From an uncultured Bacteroidales bacterium (GTDB lineage Bacteria > Bacteroidota > Bacteroidia > Bacteroidales > UBA932), in assembly GCA_905235085.1 (NCBI GenBank), contig CAJOKD010000001.1:42248-106247 (forward strand): DNA of 64,000 nt. The letters run 5' to 3'. Of the stretch, positions 17,612 to 26,457 are shown in pieces. Numbering within the stretch: position 1 is the stretch's first letter; each line of letters opens with the position of its first letter. Below the pieces are notes generated by a model. It searched no databases. It was not told where the DNA came from and saw only the letters and a program-made list of their open reading frames with translations. A program made the translations under genes and the position numbers.

Positions 17612-18946
17612 ATGAATTCCGACGCTAATCAATATACTGCCCAAAGCATAGTGCTCCCTCCCCTGCCGGAGCGTATGAGGCCTGCTGATCTGTCCGGATA
17701 CGTGGGTCAGAAGCATCTTGTGGGCGAAGGATGCATACTGAGGAATATGATCGAGAGCGGAAATCTTTCCTCGTTCATACTCTGGGGCCCTCCCGGCGTC
17801 GGGAAGACTACACTGGCGGGAATAATAGCCAAGACCCTTAACCGCGAGTTCCATACCCTCTCTGCAGTCAGTGCCGGAGTGAAGGACGTCAGGGATGTCA
17901 TAGACAGGGCGAAGAACCGTTCTGTTTTCTCGCAGGGAGCTGCTCCGATCCTGTTCATCGATGAGATACACCGCTTCAGCAAATCGCAGCAGGACGCCCT
18001 CCTAGGGGCGGTGGAAAACGGAACCATAGTCCTGATAGGAGCTACTACCGAGAATCCTTCCTTCGAGGTGATCACTCCCCTTCTGTCACGCTGCCAGGTT
18101 TTCGTACTGAAGTCCCTTGAGGTGGCCGACCTGCAGCTTCTCCTCGACCGTGCCCTGTCGGAGGACGTGCTCCTGAAGGAAAAGGATATTGAGGTCGTGG
18201 AGTCCGAGGCTCTTTTCCGTTACAGCGGAGGAGACGCAAGGAAGCTCCTGAATGTTCTGGAAATAGTAGTGGATTCCTTTGCTGGAAAGGACGGTCCGAT
18301 CGTAATCGACAACAAGACCGTAGCCGCCTGCATCCAGGAGAATATGGCCATATATGACAAGGATGGCGAAATGCATTACGACATCATATCGGCTTTCATC
18401 AAATCCATCAGGGGGTCGGATCCGAATGCTGCTGTCTATTACCTGGCCAGGATGCTGGACGGTGGTGAGGATCCTCTCTTCATTGCCAGGCGCCTGTGCC
18501 TTTCCGCCTCAGAAGACGTCGGACTTGCAAATCCCAATGCCCTGCTCTTGGCTGATGCGTGCTTCCACATTGTCCATCAGATCGGAATGCCTGAAGCCCG
18601 CATTCCGCTTGCCGAAGTTACTGTCTACCTTGCCAGTTCTCCGAAGAGCAACGCCTCCTACCTGGCAGTGGAGAAGGCGCTCGGTTTTGTGCGGAATGAG
18701 CCCGGCAGGCCGGTTCCGCTGTATCTCAGGAATGCACCTACAAAGCTGATGGAGGAACTGGGATATTCGGATGGATACAAGTATGCACACGATTATCCGG
18801 GACATTTCGTCGATCTGGAGTTCCTGCCGGAAGGGATGGAAGGAACGGTGTTCTACGAGCCGGCTCCGAACGCCCACGAAGACAGGCTCAAAGCTTATCT
18901 CCAGGCTTGCTGGCCGAAGTATTATCCACCGGGTCAGAAAGGATAG
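17612..18946 (+). CDS. rarA: Replication-associated recombination protein RarA (MgsA)
   Basis: AAA+ ATPase of the clamp-loader/RuvB group (444 residues) that acts at stalled replication forks. It has Walker A GPPGVGKT (59-66), Walker B ILFIDEIHRFSKSQQD, sensor 1 LIGATTENPSFEV and the arginine finger LLSRCQVF. The C-terminal helical tetramerisation domain ends with the conserved LPEGMEGTVFYEP block. The length is normal. Its final 13 bases overlap the 3' end of tamL on the opposite strand. A 169-bp A/T-rich gap precedes it after the divergent flavodiiron gene. Confidence 0.94.
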   Translation: MNSDANQYTAQSIVLPPLPERMRPADLSGYVGQKHLVGEGCILRNMIESGNLSSFILWGPPGVGKTTLAGIIAKTLNREFHTLSAVSAGVKDVRDVIDRAKNRSVFSQGAAPILFIDEIHRFSKSQQDALLGAVENGTIVLIGATTENPSFEVITPLLSRCQVFVLKSLEVADLQLLLDRALSEDVLLKEKDIEVVESEALFRYSGGDARKLLNVLEIVVDSFAGKDGPIVIDNKTVAACIQENMAIYDKDGEMHYDIISAFIKSIRGSDPNAAVYYLARMLDGGEDPLFIARRLCLSASEDVGLANPNALLLADACFHIVHQIGMPEARIPLAEVTVYLASSPKSNASYLAVEKALGFVRNEPGRPVPLYLRNAPTKLMEELGYSDGYKYAHDYPGHFVDLEFLPEGMEGTVFYEPAPNAHEDRLKAYLQACWPKYYPPGQKG

Positions 18947-21141
18947 CCGACTCCGAAGTGCACGGTGATAGCATTGTCCAGCTCGTCGTCGGAATACCCG
19001 AACGGGTACCACCTTTTTTCGGCAGGCATAGAAGGATCGTATAGCCTGACACCCATATCCAGTCTGATTATCAAGAAGTTCAGGTCGAGGCGGAAACCAT
19101 AGCCCCAGTTGGCCGCTATGCTCTGCGGCAGGCTCTTGAAGTCGAAACGTGTCCTGACGGTTTCATCTCCGTCTGCTTCCTTCTGTGTCCAGACGTTTCC
19201 TACATCCAGGAATACGGCTCCGCATACTTTCCAGAACATCGGGAAGCGGTATTCAAGGTTAGCCTCAAACTTGATGTCACCTGTCTGGCTCGGAATCACG
19301 AATGCGGAATCCCTCTGTGCGAATCCGGGACCCAGGGCACGCGCCTGCCATCCTCTCATACTGTTGGCACCTCCGCTGTAGAACTGCTTCTCGAAAGGCA
19401 TCGCACTGGAATTCCCATAGGCGTATCCGATGCCGCCCAGGAGGCGCATCGCGAGGGCCTGGTTGTCGTTCCTGCCGAATACGATGGTCTTGCCCAGGGT
19501 CACCTCGTTCCTGATGTACTGTGAGAACGGTGTCCCCCAGATGAGCTTGGAGCCATATTCATCGGTCTTGAACGCACTTCCGAACATACTGAGGATGTTG
19601 CCGGAGGCGTCGAACTGGTACCGTATGTAGCTGTAGGAGCGTCTCGGTATCAGGTCGGAGCAGGTCGTGTAATAGAACATCACTCCGGTTCCCACATCGA
19701 AGTGGTTCTGGTAGGCATCCCTGAGGAAAGGATTCCCTGCCAGGTTGTTGTAGAATGTCTCGTCCAGATGGGTCAGACGTACTATCTTCGCCTGGAGAGG
19801 GTTTATCTGGTAGAAGAACCGCCCGTCCATCAGAGAGCCGGTATAGCCGAAAGTGGTGGAAATCATATTCCTGGTGTACTCTGGCCTGTTCTGGTAGTTG
19901 TATGAGGAACTGATTTCGGTCCGGGGCACGTTCGGTCCCTGGAATATGGAGTTAGGGAGCCCGAGGAACTGCGGGAAGCTGATGCTCGTATTCACACCGA
20001 ATTCATTCGACTTGACGTTCCTGTCGTTGTACTTGAACTGGAAATTTCCCAGGAAACCCAGGTTGAGCCATTCTCCCCCGTTGAATATGCTCTTGTGATA
20101 GTAGTTCAGCTGCGGTGACACTCCGATCAGGCCTGTAGAATTGGTGGAGGATTCGAGGTTGACCTTGAATCCCTGCATCTTGGATTTCGTGAGGCTGATA
20201 TTGCTGTTTACGAACCCTGAATCCGTGGGATTGAGCGTTACCCTTACTCCGCTGAACACCTTTAGGTTGGAAAGCCTGGCATAGGTGGTGTTAACATCCT
20301 GTTCGTTGTAGGGAGACCCTGGCTTTATGGTGCACATATCGCGCAGGACTTTCTCGTTGAACTTCAAGTCCTTGTCCCACTCGATGGTAACGTCGCCGAA
20401 GGTGTATTTGCGGTGAGGAGCAGCGTTTTCAGCGGTTTGGTTCCGGGTATATTCCCGAACGAACTCCTTGAGGTCGGCCGTGTCGCGTTTCACGAGGGTG
20501 TCCGCTTCGAACGAGAAATAGTTCTTCGTGAATCCGAAATAACCGTGCTGGCGGAAATATGCCGCTGACCGGACCGTCTCCTTCTCGAGAGCATCCTCGG
20601 AAAGCCAGTCCCCTTTCTTTACCGTGATGTTGGCGGTGTCGGCGTAGAAGTCTTCGGCGAACTGGCCGTCAGGGATTGAATAAGTGATATCCCCTATCCT
20701 GTACCGTTTGCCAAGTGTCACTATGTAGTTGACTTCTATCTTCTTGCCTTTAGTCCGGGTCTCGTAGTCCACGGAGGAATCGTAGTAGCCCAGGTATTCA
20801 AGGTGCCTCTTTATGTTCTCTATGGAGGCGTTGACCTGGGAGGACTGGTACACTACCGGAGCGACTCCAATCTTCCGCAGGAAGCGGTTCATCTTCCCGT
20901 CTTCGTTCCGTCCTGACCAGTTGTAGATGTTAAGGAACGGGTTCCAGCCGAATATGAGGTAGGAGTTGGATTTCTGCTTGATATACTTCTCGACTTCCTT
21001 TGGGTTGAAATCGTCGCCGTTGGTGATCTCGACCTTGTTCTTGGCCAGGCGGTATTCACCGTCCGACAGAACCCTTGTCGTGCTGCAGGATGCGGAAATG
21101 ACCGCTACCAGCACCAACAATATTGACTTTTTCGAGACCAT
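18934..21141 (-). CDS. Omp85-family outer membrane lipoprotein (TamL/BamA-like)
   Basis: About 735 residues. The start at 21141 gives a lipoprotein signal peptide with lipobox SASC (MVSKKSILLVLVAVISASC). POTRA-like repeats follow, then a C-terminal 16-strand Omp85 barrel (surface antigen D15 domain) with FYSGGANSMRGWQARALGPG, the conserved L6/VRGF-like region, and a C-terminal strand ending in ITVHFGVGYPF. The lipid anchor plus barrel is the TamL architecture of Bacteroidota, thought to partner TamB in outer-membrane assembly; no tamB is seen adjacent. A longer ATG at 21183 would precede the -7 box at 21148-21155 and spoil the signal peptide. Confidence 0.88.
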   Translation of the reverse strand: MVSKKSILLVLVAVISASCSTTRVLSDGEYRLAKNKVEITNGDDFNPKEVEKYIKQKSNSYLIFGWNPFLNIYNWSGRNEDGKMNRFLRKIGVAPVVYQSSQVNASIENIKRHLEYLGYYDSSVDYETRTKGKKIEVNYIVTLGKRYRIGDITYSIPDGQFAEDFYADTANITVKKGDWLSEDALEKETVRSAAYFRQHGYFGFTKNYFSFEADTLVKRDTADLKEFVREYTRNQTAENAAPHRKYTFGDVTIEWDKDLKFNEKVLRDMCTIKPGSPYNEQDVNTTYARLSNLKVFSGVRVTLNPTDSGFVNSNISLTKSKMQGFKVNLESSTNSTGLIGVSPQLNYYHKSIFNGGEWLNLGFLGNFQFKYNDRNVKSNEFGVNTSISFPQFLGLPNSIFQGPNVPRTEISSSYNYQNRPEYTRNMISTTFGYTGSLMDGRFFYQINPLQAKIVRLTHLDETFYNNLAGNPFLRDAYQNHFDVGTGVMFYYTTCSDLIPRRSYSYIRYQFDASGNILSMFGSAFKTDEYGSKLIWGTPFSQYIRNEVTLGKTIVFGRNDNQALAMRLLGGIGYAYGNSSAMPFEKQFYSGGANSMRGWQARALGPGFAQRDSAFVIPSQTGDIKFEANLEYRFPMFWKVCGAVFLDVGNVWTQKEADGDETVRTRFDFKSLPQSIAANWGYGFRLDLNFLIIRLDMGVRLYDPSMPAEKRWYPFGYSDDELDNAITVHFGVGYPF

Positions 21142-21147
21142 ATTATG

Positions 21148-21176
21148 CAAAATTAGCAAGAATATTAATATCTTTG
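21148..21176. promoter_or_regulatory. Divergent -7 boxes for tamL (minus) and the SpoU methyltransferase (plus)
   Basis: The minus strand has TAATTTTG at 21155-21148, ending only 6 bp before the tamL ATG, so the tamL transcript may have almost no leader. The plus strand has TATCTTTG at 21169-21176, 31 bp before the methyltransferase ATG. Both match TAnnTTTG; no convincing -33 partner was found for either. Confidence 0.45.
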
Positions 21177-21207
21177 AATTCAACGCGTATAAAAAACTGC
21201 CAAGACA

Positions 21208-21960
21208 ATGAATTTCCTAGTAAGCAACAATGAGATCAAGTTGGTGAAGAGCCTTGCGCAGAAAAAATTCCGGGATATCCACGGTCTCTTCGTGGTGGAG
21301 GGCGAAAAGATGGTCGCAGAAGCCCGCAGTTCCGGTTTCATCGTAGAAAAGGTATACCTCGGGCGCGAGGTCGGAGAGGCAGCGATGTCCAGGCTGAGCC
21401 TTATGTCCTCGCCTTCCCCTGCCCTGGCTGTCCTAAGGAAGCCGTCCGACATCGTTCTGGAAGACCTGGCCGCGTATGATCTCCCTGACAAGGGATTGTT
21501 CCTGGTGCTTGACGGGGTCAGGGATCCGGGCAACCTGGGTACCATCCTGCGGATAGCTGACTGGTTCGGAATTGACGCCGTCTTCGCATCCAGGGATACG
21601 GTGGACATATTCAATCCTAAGGTGGTCCAGGCTTCGATGGGTGCCATTTTCAGGGTGGGATTCCACTATTGCGACATTGTCCCTTTGTGCATGAAGTTCT
21701 CGCAAGCGGGAGGCAGCGTTTACGGCACCTTCCTGGACGGTGATGACATATATTCGAAAGATTTGAACCTGGGTGATGCGTCCCCGTCGGTCATCATAGT
21801 AGGAAACGAGTCCAACGGCATCTCGGATGCTGTCTCTCAGGTTGTTACTGAGAGGCTTTTCATCCCTTCATATCCACGTGACTGCCGTGGTTCGGAGTCA
21901 CTCAATGTCGCTGTCGCAACAGCCGTAGCGGTAGCTGAATTCAGACGTACAACCCTATGA
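21208..21960 (+). CDS. TrmH/SpoU-family RNA 2'-O-methyltransferase
   Basis: SPOUT-class methyltransferase of 250 residues that probably methylates a ribose in rRNA or tRNA. The N-terminal RNA-binding substrate domain (VVEGEKMVAEA) is followed by the knotted catalytic domain with motif 1 DGVRDPGNLGTILRIADWFG, motif 2 IIVGNESNGIS and motif 3 IPSYPRDCRGSESLNVAVATAVA. All three SpoU motifs are intact. The target nucleoside cannot be inferred. Its last bases overlap the start of the next gene (ATGA), so translation is probably coupled to the receiver/PPDK-N protein. Confidence 0.91.
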   Translation: MNFLVSNNEIKLVKSLAQKKFRDIHGLFVVEGEKMVAEARSSGFIVEKVYLGREVGEAAMSRLSLMSSPSPALAVLRKPSDIVLEDLAAYDLPDKGLFLVLDGVRDPGNLGTILRIADWFGIDAVFASRDTVDIFNPKVVQASMGAIFRVGFHYCDIVPLCMKFSQAGGSVYGTFLDGDDIYSKDLNLGDASPSVIIVGNESNGISDAVSQVVTERLFIPSYPRDCRGSESLNVAVATAVAVAEFRRTTL

Positions 21961-24884
21961 ACGAGGAATCATTGATGTTGAACAGGATCAGGAAGATCCT
22001 GATGATATGCAGCAACTACGACGCATTCACCCTCGAGGAGGATGGCCGTATCGAGATCCAGGTGACCGAGGAGTACCGTGAACTCAACCTCAGCAATCCG
22101 CCGAAGTTCGTCTGGGCGAATTCCTCTGCGGAAGCCCGTAAGGTCATCGAGTCCGACGAGGAAGTGGATATGATAATGTGTATGTACAACGAGCGGGACA
22201 ACGGTGTGTTTTCTTTCGCTTCCGAAATCCGCGCCGTGGGCAGTACTATACCGTTCATTATGCTCATCCACTATTCCCGCGCCGTCCGGCAGCGTATCTT
22301 CGAATACGACCAGTCGGGGATAGATTTCGTTTTTAGCTGGCACGGTAATGCCGACCTGATACTCGCGATCGTGAAGTTGCTGGAAGATGCGGCGAACGCC
22401 GAGTACGATGTATTCGAGGTTGGAGTCAAAGGTATATTGCTGGTCGAGGACTCGGTCCGGTACTACTCAACGTATCTTCCTGAGTTGTACAAGCTTGTAC
22501 TGACTCAAAGCCGTGAGTTCCTTACCGAGTCGCTGAATGAGGACCAGAAGAAGAACCGCAAGCGTTCAAGACCCAAGATATTCCTCGCAACCTGCTACGA
22601 GGAGGCTCTGGGCTATTTCGAGAAATACAAGCACAACCTGCTCGGAGTCATCTCGGACGTGGGTATGATAGTGCACAAGGGTGACAATCCCAAGACTGAG
22701 AAACTGGATGCGGGAATCGACCTCGTGAAGAAGGTCAAGGATTTCGATCCGCTGATGCCTGTGCTTCTCCAGTCTTCGCAGGCCAGCGTGGCTGGCATAG
22801 CGCAGGAACTTGGCGTGGGCTTCCTGAAGAAATATTCGCGGACGCTCTTCATGCAGCTCGGAGATTATATGAAGGAGGAGTTCGGGTTCGGGGATTTCGT
22901 ATTCCGCGATTCGAACGGGGTCGAGTGTGGCAGGGCTTCCAGCCTCGCCCAGCTCAAGAAGATAATCGATGAGATTCCGGATGATGTCCTGAACAGCAAC
23001 ACTTCCCGCAATATGTTCTCCAAGTGGCTGTATGCCAGGGGGCTGTTCAATCTGGCGGAGACTTTCAGGGCTGTGCACCATACTGATGCCGGAGAGTTCA
23101 GGACCTTCCTCCTGGACCAGATTAAGCGTTATCACAACCAAATCGGTCAGGGCATAATAGCTGAGTTCCGCAAGGATTCCTATGAGGACTATTACTGGTT
23201 CTCCAGGATCGGTGATGGTTCCCTTGGAGGCAAGGCCAGAGGACTGGCTTTCCTGAACCATCTCGTCCAGAAGCATTCCCTGTCCGACAAGTACGAGGGT
23301 CTGCGGATTTCGATACCCAGGACCGTCGTCCTTACTACGGATTGGTTCGACAGTTTCATCCGCGACAACGGTCTCCAGTATGTAATCGATTCCGAACTGT
23401 CCGATGACGAGATCCTTTCGGAATTCGTGGCCTCCGACCTCCCTGCCGGGCTTACCGAGAACCTCAAGGTATTCATAGATACGGTCCAACATCCTTTGGC
23501 CGTACGTTCGAGTTCCAAGCTGGAGGACAGCAATTATCAGCCTTTCGCAGGAGTGTATGCTACTTATATGTGCCCTCTGGTCGAGAACCGTGACAGGATG
23601 CTGCGGGAGTTGAGCAAGGCTGTTAAAAGCGTATATGCTTCGACTTATTTCGCCGGCAGCCGCAATTATATCCAGGCCAGCGGCAACTTGCTGGGAGAGG
23701 AGAAGATGGCTGTCATAATCCAGACCATCTGCGGAACTGACCACGGAGGGTATTACTATCCTATGATGTCCGGAGTGGCAAGGTCGCTGAACGCATATCC
23801 GATAGGCTATGAAAAGCCGGAAGACGGGGTTCTGAACGTTGCTTTCGGCCTGGGCAAGACGGTAGTGGATGGCGGACGGACGCTCCGTGTGGACCCTCTG
23901 CAGCCCCATAAGATACTCCAGCTGTCATCCCCGAAACTGGCATTGAGGGATACCCAGAACGAAATGTACGTGCTGGATACCGATCCTGCTGCGTTCAAGA
24001 TATCGAGGAACGATGGGGTCAATCTCAGGAGCATACCTGTCAGCGATGAGATTGCAGGATACGAGTTCCCTGAACTGGTAGCCTCTACGTATGTGCCTCA
24101 GGATGATATGCTTGTTCCTGGTATACATATGCGCGGACAGAGGATCGTCTCGTTCGACGGAGTATTCCAGTACGACCGCTTCCCGCTTGCTAAGGCCATG
24201 TCCGACATACTGTCCATCTGCCGGGAGGAACTTATGGGAGAGGTCGAGATTGAGTTCGCTCTGGATCCTATCCTGAGCAAGGGTGGCCGTGAGGCTGTCC
24301 TGAAGCTGCTCCAGGTGCGTCCGGTCTTTGCCGGAACGGATTCGCAGGCATCGTCCTACGATGAAGCGGCGGGTGGAATAAAGGAGAAGCTGGTGCTGGC
24401 CGACAACGCCCTTGGGAACGGCTTCTTCACGGAGTCGTCTTACATAGTAGCCATCCTCCCCGAGTCCTTCGACAAGATGAAGACTGAGAAAATGGCAGAG
24501 GAGATTTCGCAGATCAATTCCTGGATGAATGAGTCCGGAGAGACTTACTTCCTGATGGGTCCGGGAAGATGGGGTTCCTCCATCCCTACTCTCGGGGTTC
24601 CCGTCGGATGGACGGACATTTCCGCCGCCCGGATGGTAGTTGAATACGGTATAGAAGGCTTCCGCATCGAACCCAGCCAGGGAACCCATTTCTTCCAGAA
24701 TATCTCTTCGCTCGGTGTAGGATACCTGTCGGTAGATGAGTACGCAGGTTCGGGAAAGGTGTATTTCGATGCTCTCGGATCGCTGCAGGTGGTACGGGAA
24801 GGCGAATACGTGAAGGTTTTCAAGGTGCCCGGCCTCACCGGGTTCATAGACCGCGCCAGCGGCAGGTCCATAATAGGTTTCTAG
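21957..24884 (+). CDS. Receiver / PPDK N-terminal (PEP/pyruvate-binding) fusion protein
   Basis: 975-residue multidomain protein, soluble. Residues about 10-145 look like a receiver that has lost its acidic pocket. Residues 157-310 are a better receiver with the acidic pair E164/D165 (LLVEDS), phosphoacceptor D234 (GVISDVG), S273 and K291 or K292. From about 410 there is a PPDK_N/PEP synthase ATP-grasp domain: GSLGGKARGL (421-430), AVRSSSKLEDS (515-525), AGVYATY (531-537). I see neither the swivelling phosphohistidine domain nor the PEP-binding TIM barrel, so it is not a complete PEP synthase. A C-terminal GPGRWGSS block is conserved-looking but unassigned. It starts in the methyltransferase stop and ends two bases before the GH13 gene. 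Function unknown; a phospho-regulated ATP-dependent phosphotransferase is an inference. Confidence 0.8.
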   Translation: MNEESLMLNRIRKILMICSNYDAFTLEEDGRIEIQVTEEYRELNLSNPPKFVWANSSAEARKVIESDEEVDMIMCMYNERDNGVFSFASEIRAVGSTIPFIMLIHYSRAVRQRIFEYDQSGIDFVFSWHGNADLILAIVKLLEDAANAEYDVFEVGVKGILLVEDSVRYYSTYLPELYKLVLTQSREFLTESLNEDQKKNRKRSRPKIFLATCYEEALGYFEKYKHNLLGVISDVGMIVHKGDNPKTEKLDAGIDLVKKVKDFDPLMPVLLQSSQASVAGIAQELGVGFLKKYSRTLFMQLGDYMKEEFGFGDFVFRDSNGVECGRASSLAQLKKIIDEIPDDVLNSNTSRNMFSKWLYARGLFNLAETFRAVHHTDAGEFRTFLLDQIKRYHNQIGQGIIAEFRKDSYEDYYWFSRIGDGSLGGKARGLAFLNHLVQKHSLSDKYEGLRISIPRTVVLTTDWFDSFIRDNGLQYVIDSELSDDEILSEFVASDLPAGLTENLKVFIDTVQHPLAVRSSSKLEDSNYQPFAGVYATYMCPLVENRDRMLRELSKAVKSVYASTYFAGSRNYIQASGNLLGEEKMAVIIQTICGTDHGGYYYPMMSGVARSLNAYPIGYEKPEDGVLNVAFGLGKTVVDGGRTLRVDPLQPHKILQLSSPKLALRDTQNEMYVLDTDPAAFKISRNDGVNLRSIPVSDEIAGYEFPELVASTYVPQDDMLVPGIHMRGQRIVSFDGVFQYDRFPLAKAMSDILSICREELMGEVEIEFALDPILSKGGREAVLKLLQVRPVFAGTDSQASSYDEAAGGIKEKLVLADNALGNGFFTESSYIVAILPESFDKMKTEKMAEEISQINSWMNESGETYFLMGPGRWGSSIPTLGVPVGWTDISAARMVVEYGIEGFRIEPSQGTHFFQNISSLGVGYLSVDEYAGSGKVYFDALGSLQVVREGEYVKVFKVPGLTGFIDRASGRSIIGF

Positions 24885-24885
24885 G

Positions 24886-26457
24886 ATGGGCAAGATGATC
24901 GTATACCAGATCCTGCCGAGGCTTTGGGGCAATGATTGCGACCACCCTTTCCCCTGCGGTTCCTTGGAAGAGAACGGATGCGGGAGATTCTCTTCGGTAG
25001 ACGAAGCCACACTCCGGTATCTGAAGGAAGAACTCAATGTAACCCACGTCTGGTATACAGGTGTGATACGTCACGCCACGACTGAACCTTACGCAGGATG
25101 CCCTGCCGTGAATCCGCAGGTTGTAAAGGGCCGTGCAGGCTCTCCCTATGCTATAGTAGACTATTATGATGTCAATCCATATCTTGCTGACAATCCGTTA
25201 GAAAGAATGGATGAATTCGAGTTTTTGTTGAAGAGGACTCACGATGCCGGCCTGAAGGTTTTGATGGACTTCGTTCCGAATCACGTGTCGCGTTCCTACG
25301 GCAAGTCCGGCCTTTGCAATGGAGTCGCTCCGCTCGGTGCTTCGGACGACTGCACCGTCCATTGGCAGCCCGGGAACGATTTCTTCTACTATCCCGGTCA
25401 GGCACTCTCCCTTCCATTGCCGGGCAATTACTATGAGAATCCGGCTAAGGCTTCCGGAAACCGCTTCTCCCCTTCCCCCGGAATCGATGACTGGTATGAA
25501 ACGATCCGTTTGAATTACTGTGATTTCCATACTCCCACCTGGGACAGGATGCTGGATATCGTGCGCTACTGGTGTTCGAAAGGCGTAGACGGGTTCCGAT
25601 GCGATATGGTGGAGATGGTGCCATGGCAGTTCTTCAGGTGGATGACAGCCAGGATAAAGGCTGAATTCCCAGGGACTTGCTTCATTGGAGAAGTCTATGA
25701 AAAAGGGAACTATTCCCTTTATCTGAATCAGGCTGGATTCGATTATCTGTATGACAAGTCAGGCCTTTACGATACCTTGCGGGCTATAGTGGAAAACCGT
25801 GGCTCTGCCAGGTGCATTACCTGGAACTGGCAGTCCCTCGGAGATATGCAGCCCCGGATGCTCAACTTCCTCGAAAACCACGACGAGCAGCGCTTCGCTT
25901 CGGATTGTTTCGGCCGTGATGCCAAGCGTTCTTTTGCATCCCTTGCCGTTAGCCTGTACTTCAACCAGGCTCCGTTTATGATTTATTTCGGAGAGGAGGT
26001 CGGGGAACGTGCTATGGATTCGGAAGGATTCAGCGGCCTCGACGGGAGGACGACCATATTCGACTGGTGGAGCGTCCCTTCCCTTCGCAGGCTGTATGGC
26101 CATATCCACACCGGACAAGGCCTTTCCGGATATGAGGACGGTATCCTTTCCGGTTTCAAGCGTCTCCTGCATCTGGAGGATACGCATCCGGCTTTGTCTC
26201 GTGGTGCGACATTCGACCTATGTTATTGCAATATGTCTTCTCCTGGTTTCGATCCGGACAGGCATTTCGCTTTCCTGAGGGGAGACGGTAGTGAAACCCT
26301 GCTCTTCGTCTGCAATTTCTCGCCGGTTGATTCTTCTGTCAGGATTACCATTCCCCGGGAAGCCATCGACTTTATGCACATAAAAAGAACGGAGCCGTTC
26401 GATGTGAACGTCTCCGTGCCTTCTGATTCCTTCGGAATGGTAGTACTACCAGTTTAG
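24886..26457 (+). CDS. Cytoplasmic GH13-family alpha-glucan hydrolase
   Basis: 523-residue alpha-amylase superfamily enzyme without a signal peptide, so it probably acts on internal glycogen or maltodextrin. The four GH13 regions are visible: DFVPNHVS (128-135), GFRCDMVE with nucleophile D240, FIGEVYE with acid/base E269, and LENHDEQR with transition-state stabiliser D333. A C-terminal beta domain ends the protein. The N-terminus MGKMIVYQILPRLWG is typical of intracellular members. It starts two bases after the receiver/PPDK-N gene. Its last 12 bases overlap the end of the phosphofructokinase gene on the other strand. Both neighbours point to sugar-phosphate metabolism. Exact specificity is unknown. 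Confidence 0.9.
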   Translation: MGKMIVYQILPRLWGNDCDHPFPCGSLEENGCGRFSSVDEATLRYLKEELNVTHVWYTGVIRHATTEPYAGCPAVNPQVVKGRAGSPYAIVDYYDVNPYLADNPLERMDEFEFLLKRTHDAGLKVLMDFVPNHVSRSYGKSGLCNGVAPLGASDDCTVHWQPGNDFFYYPGQALSLPLPGNYYENPAKASGNRFSPSPGIDDWYETIRLNYCDFHTPTWDRMLDIVRYWCSKGVDGFRCDMVEMVPWQFFRWMTARIKAEFPGTCFIGEVYEKGNYSLYLNQAGFDYLYDKSGLYDTLRAIVENRGSARCITWNWQSLGDMQPRMLNFLENHDEQRFASDCFGRDAKRSFASLAVSLYFNQAPFMIYFGEEVGERAMDSEGFSGLDGRTTIFDWWSVPSLRRLYGHIHTGQGLSGYEDGILSGFKRLLHLEDTHPALSRGATFDLCYCNMSSPGFDPDRHFAFLRGDGSETLLFVCNFSPVDSSVRITIPREAIDFMHIKRTEPFDVNVSVPSDSFGMVVLPV

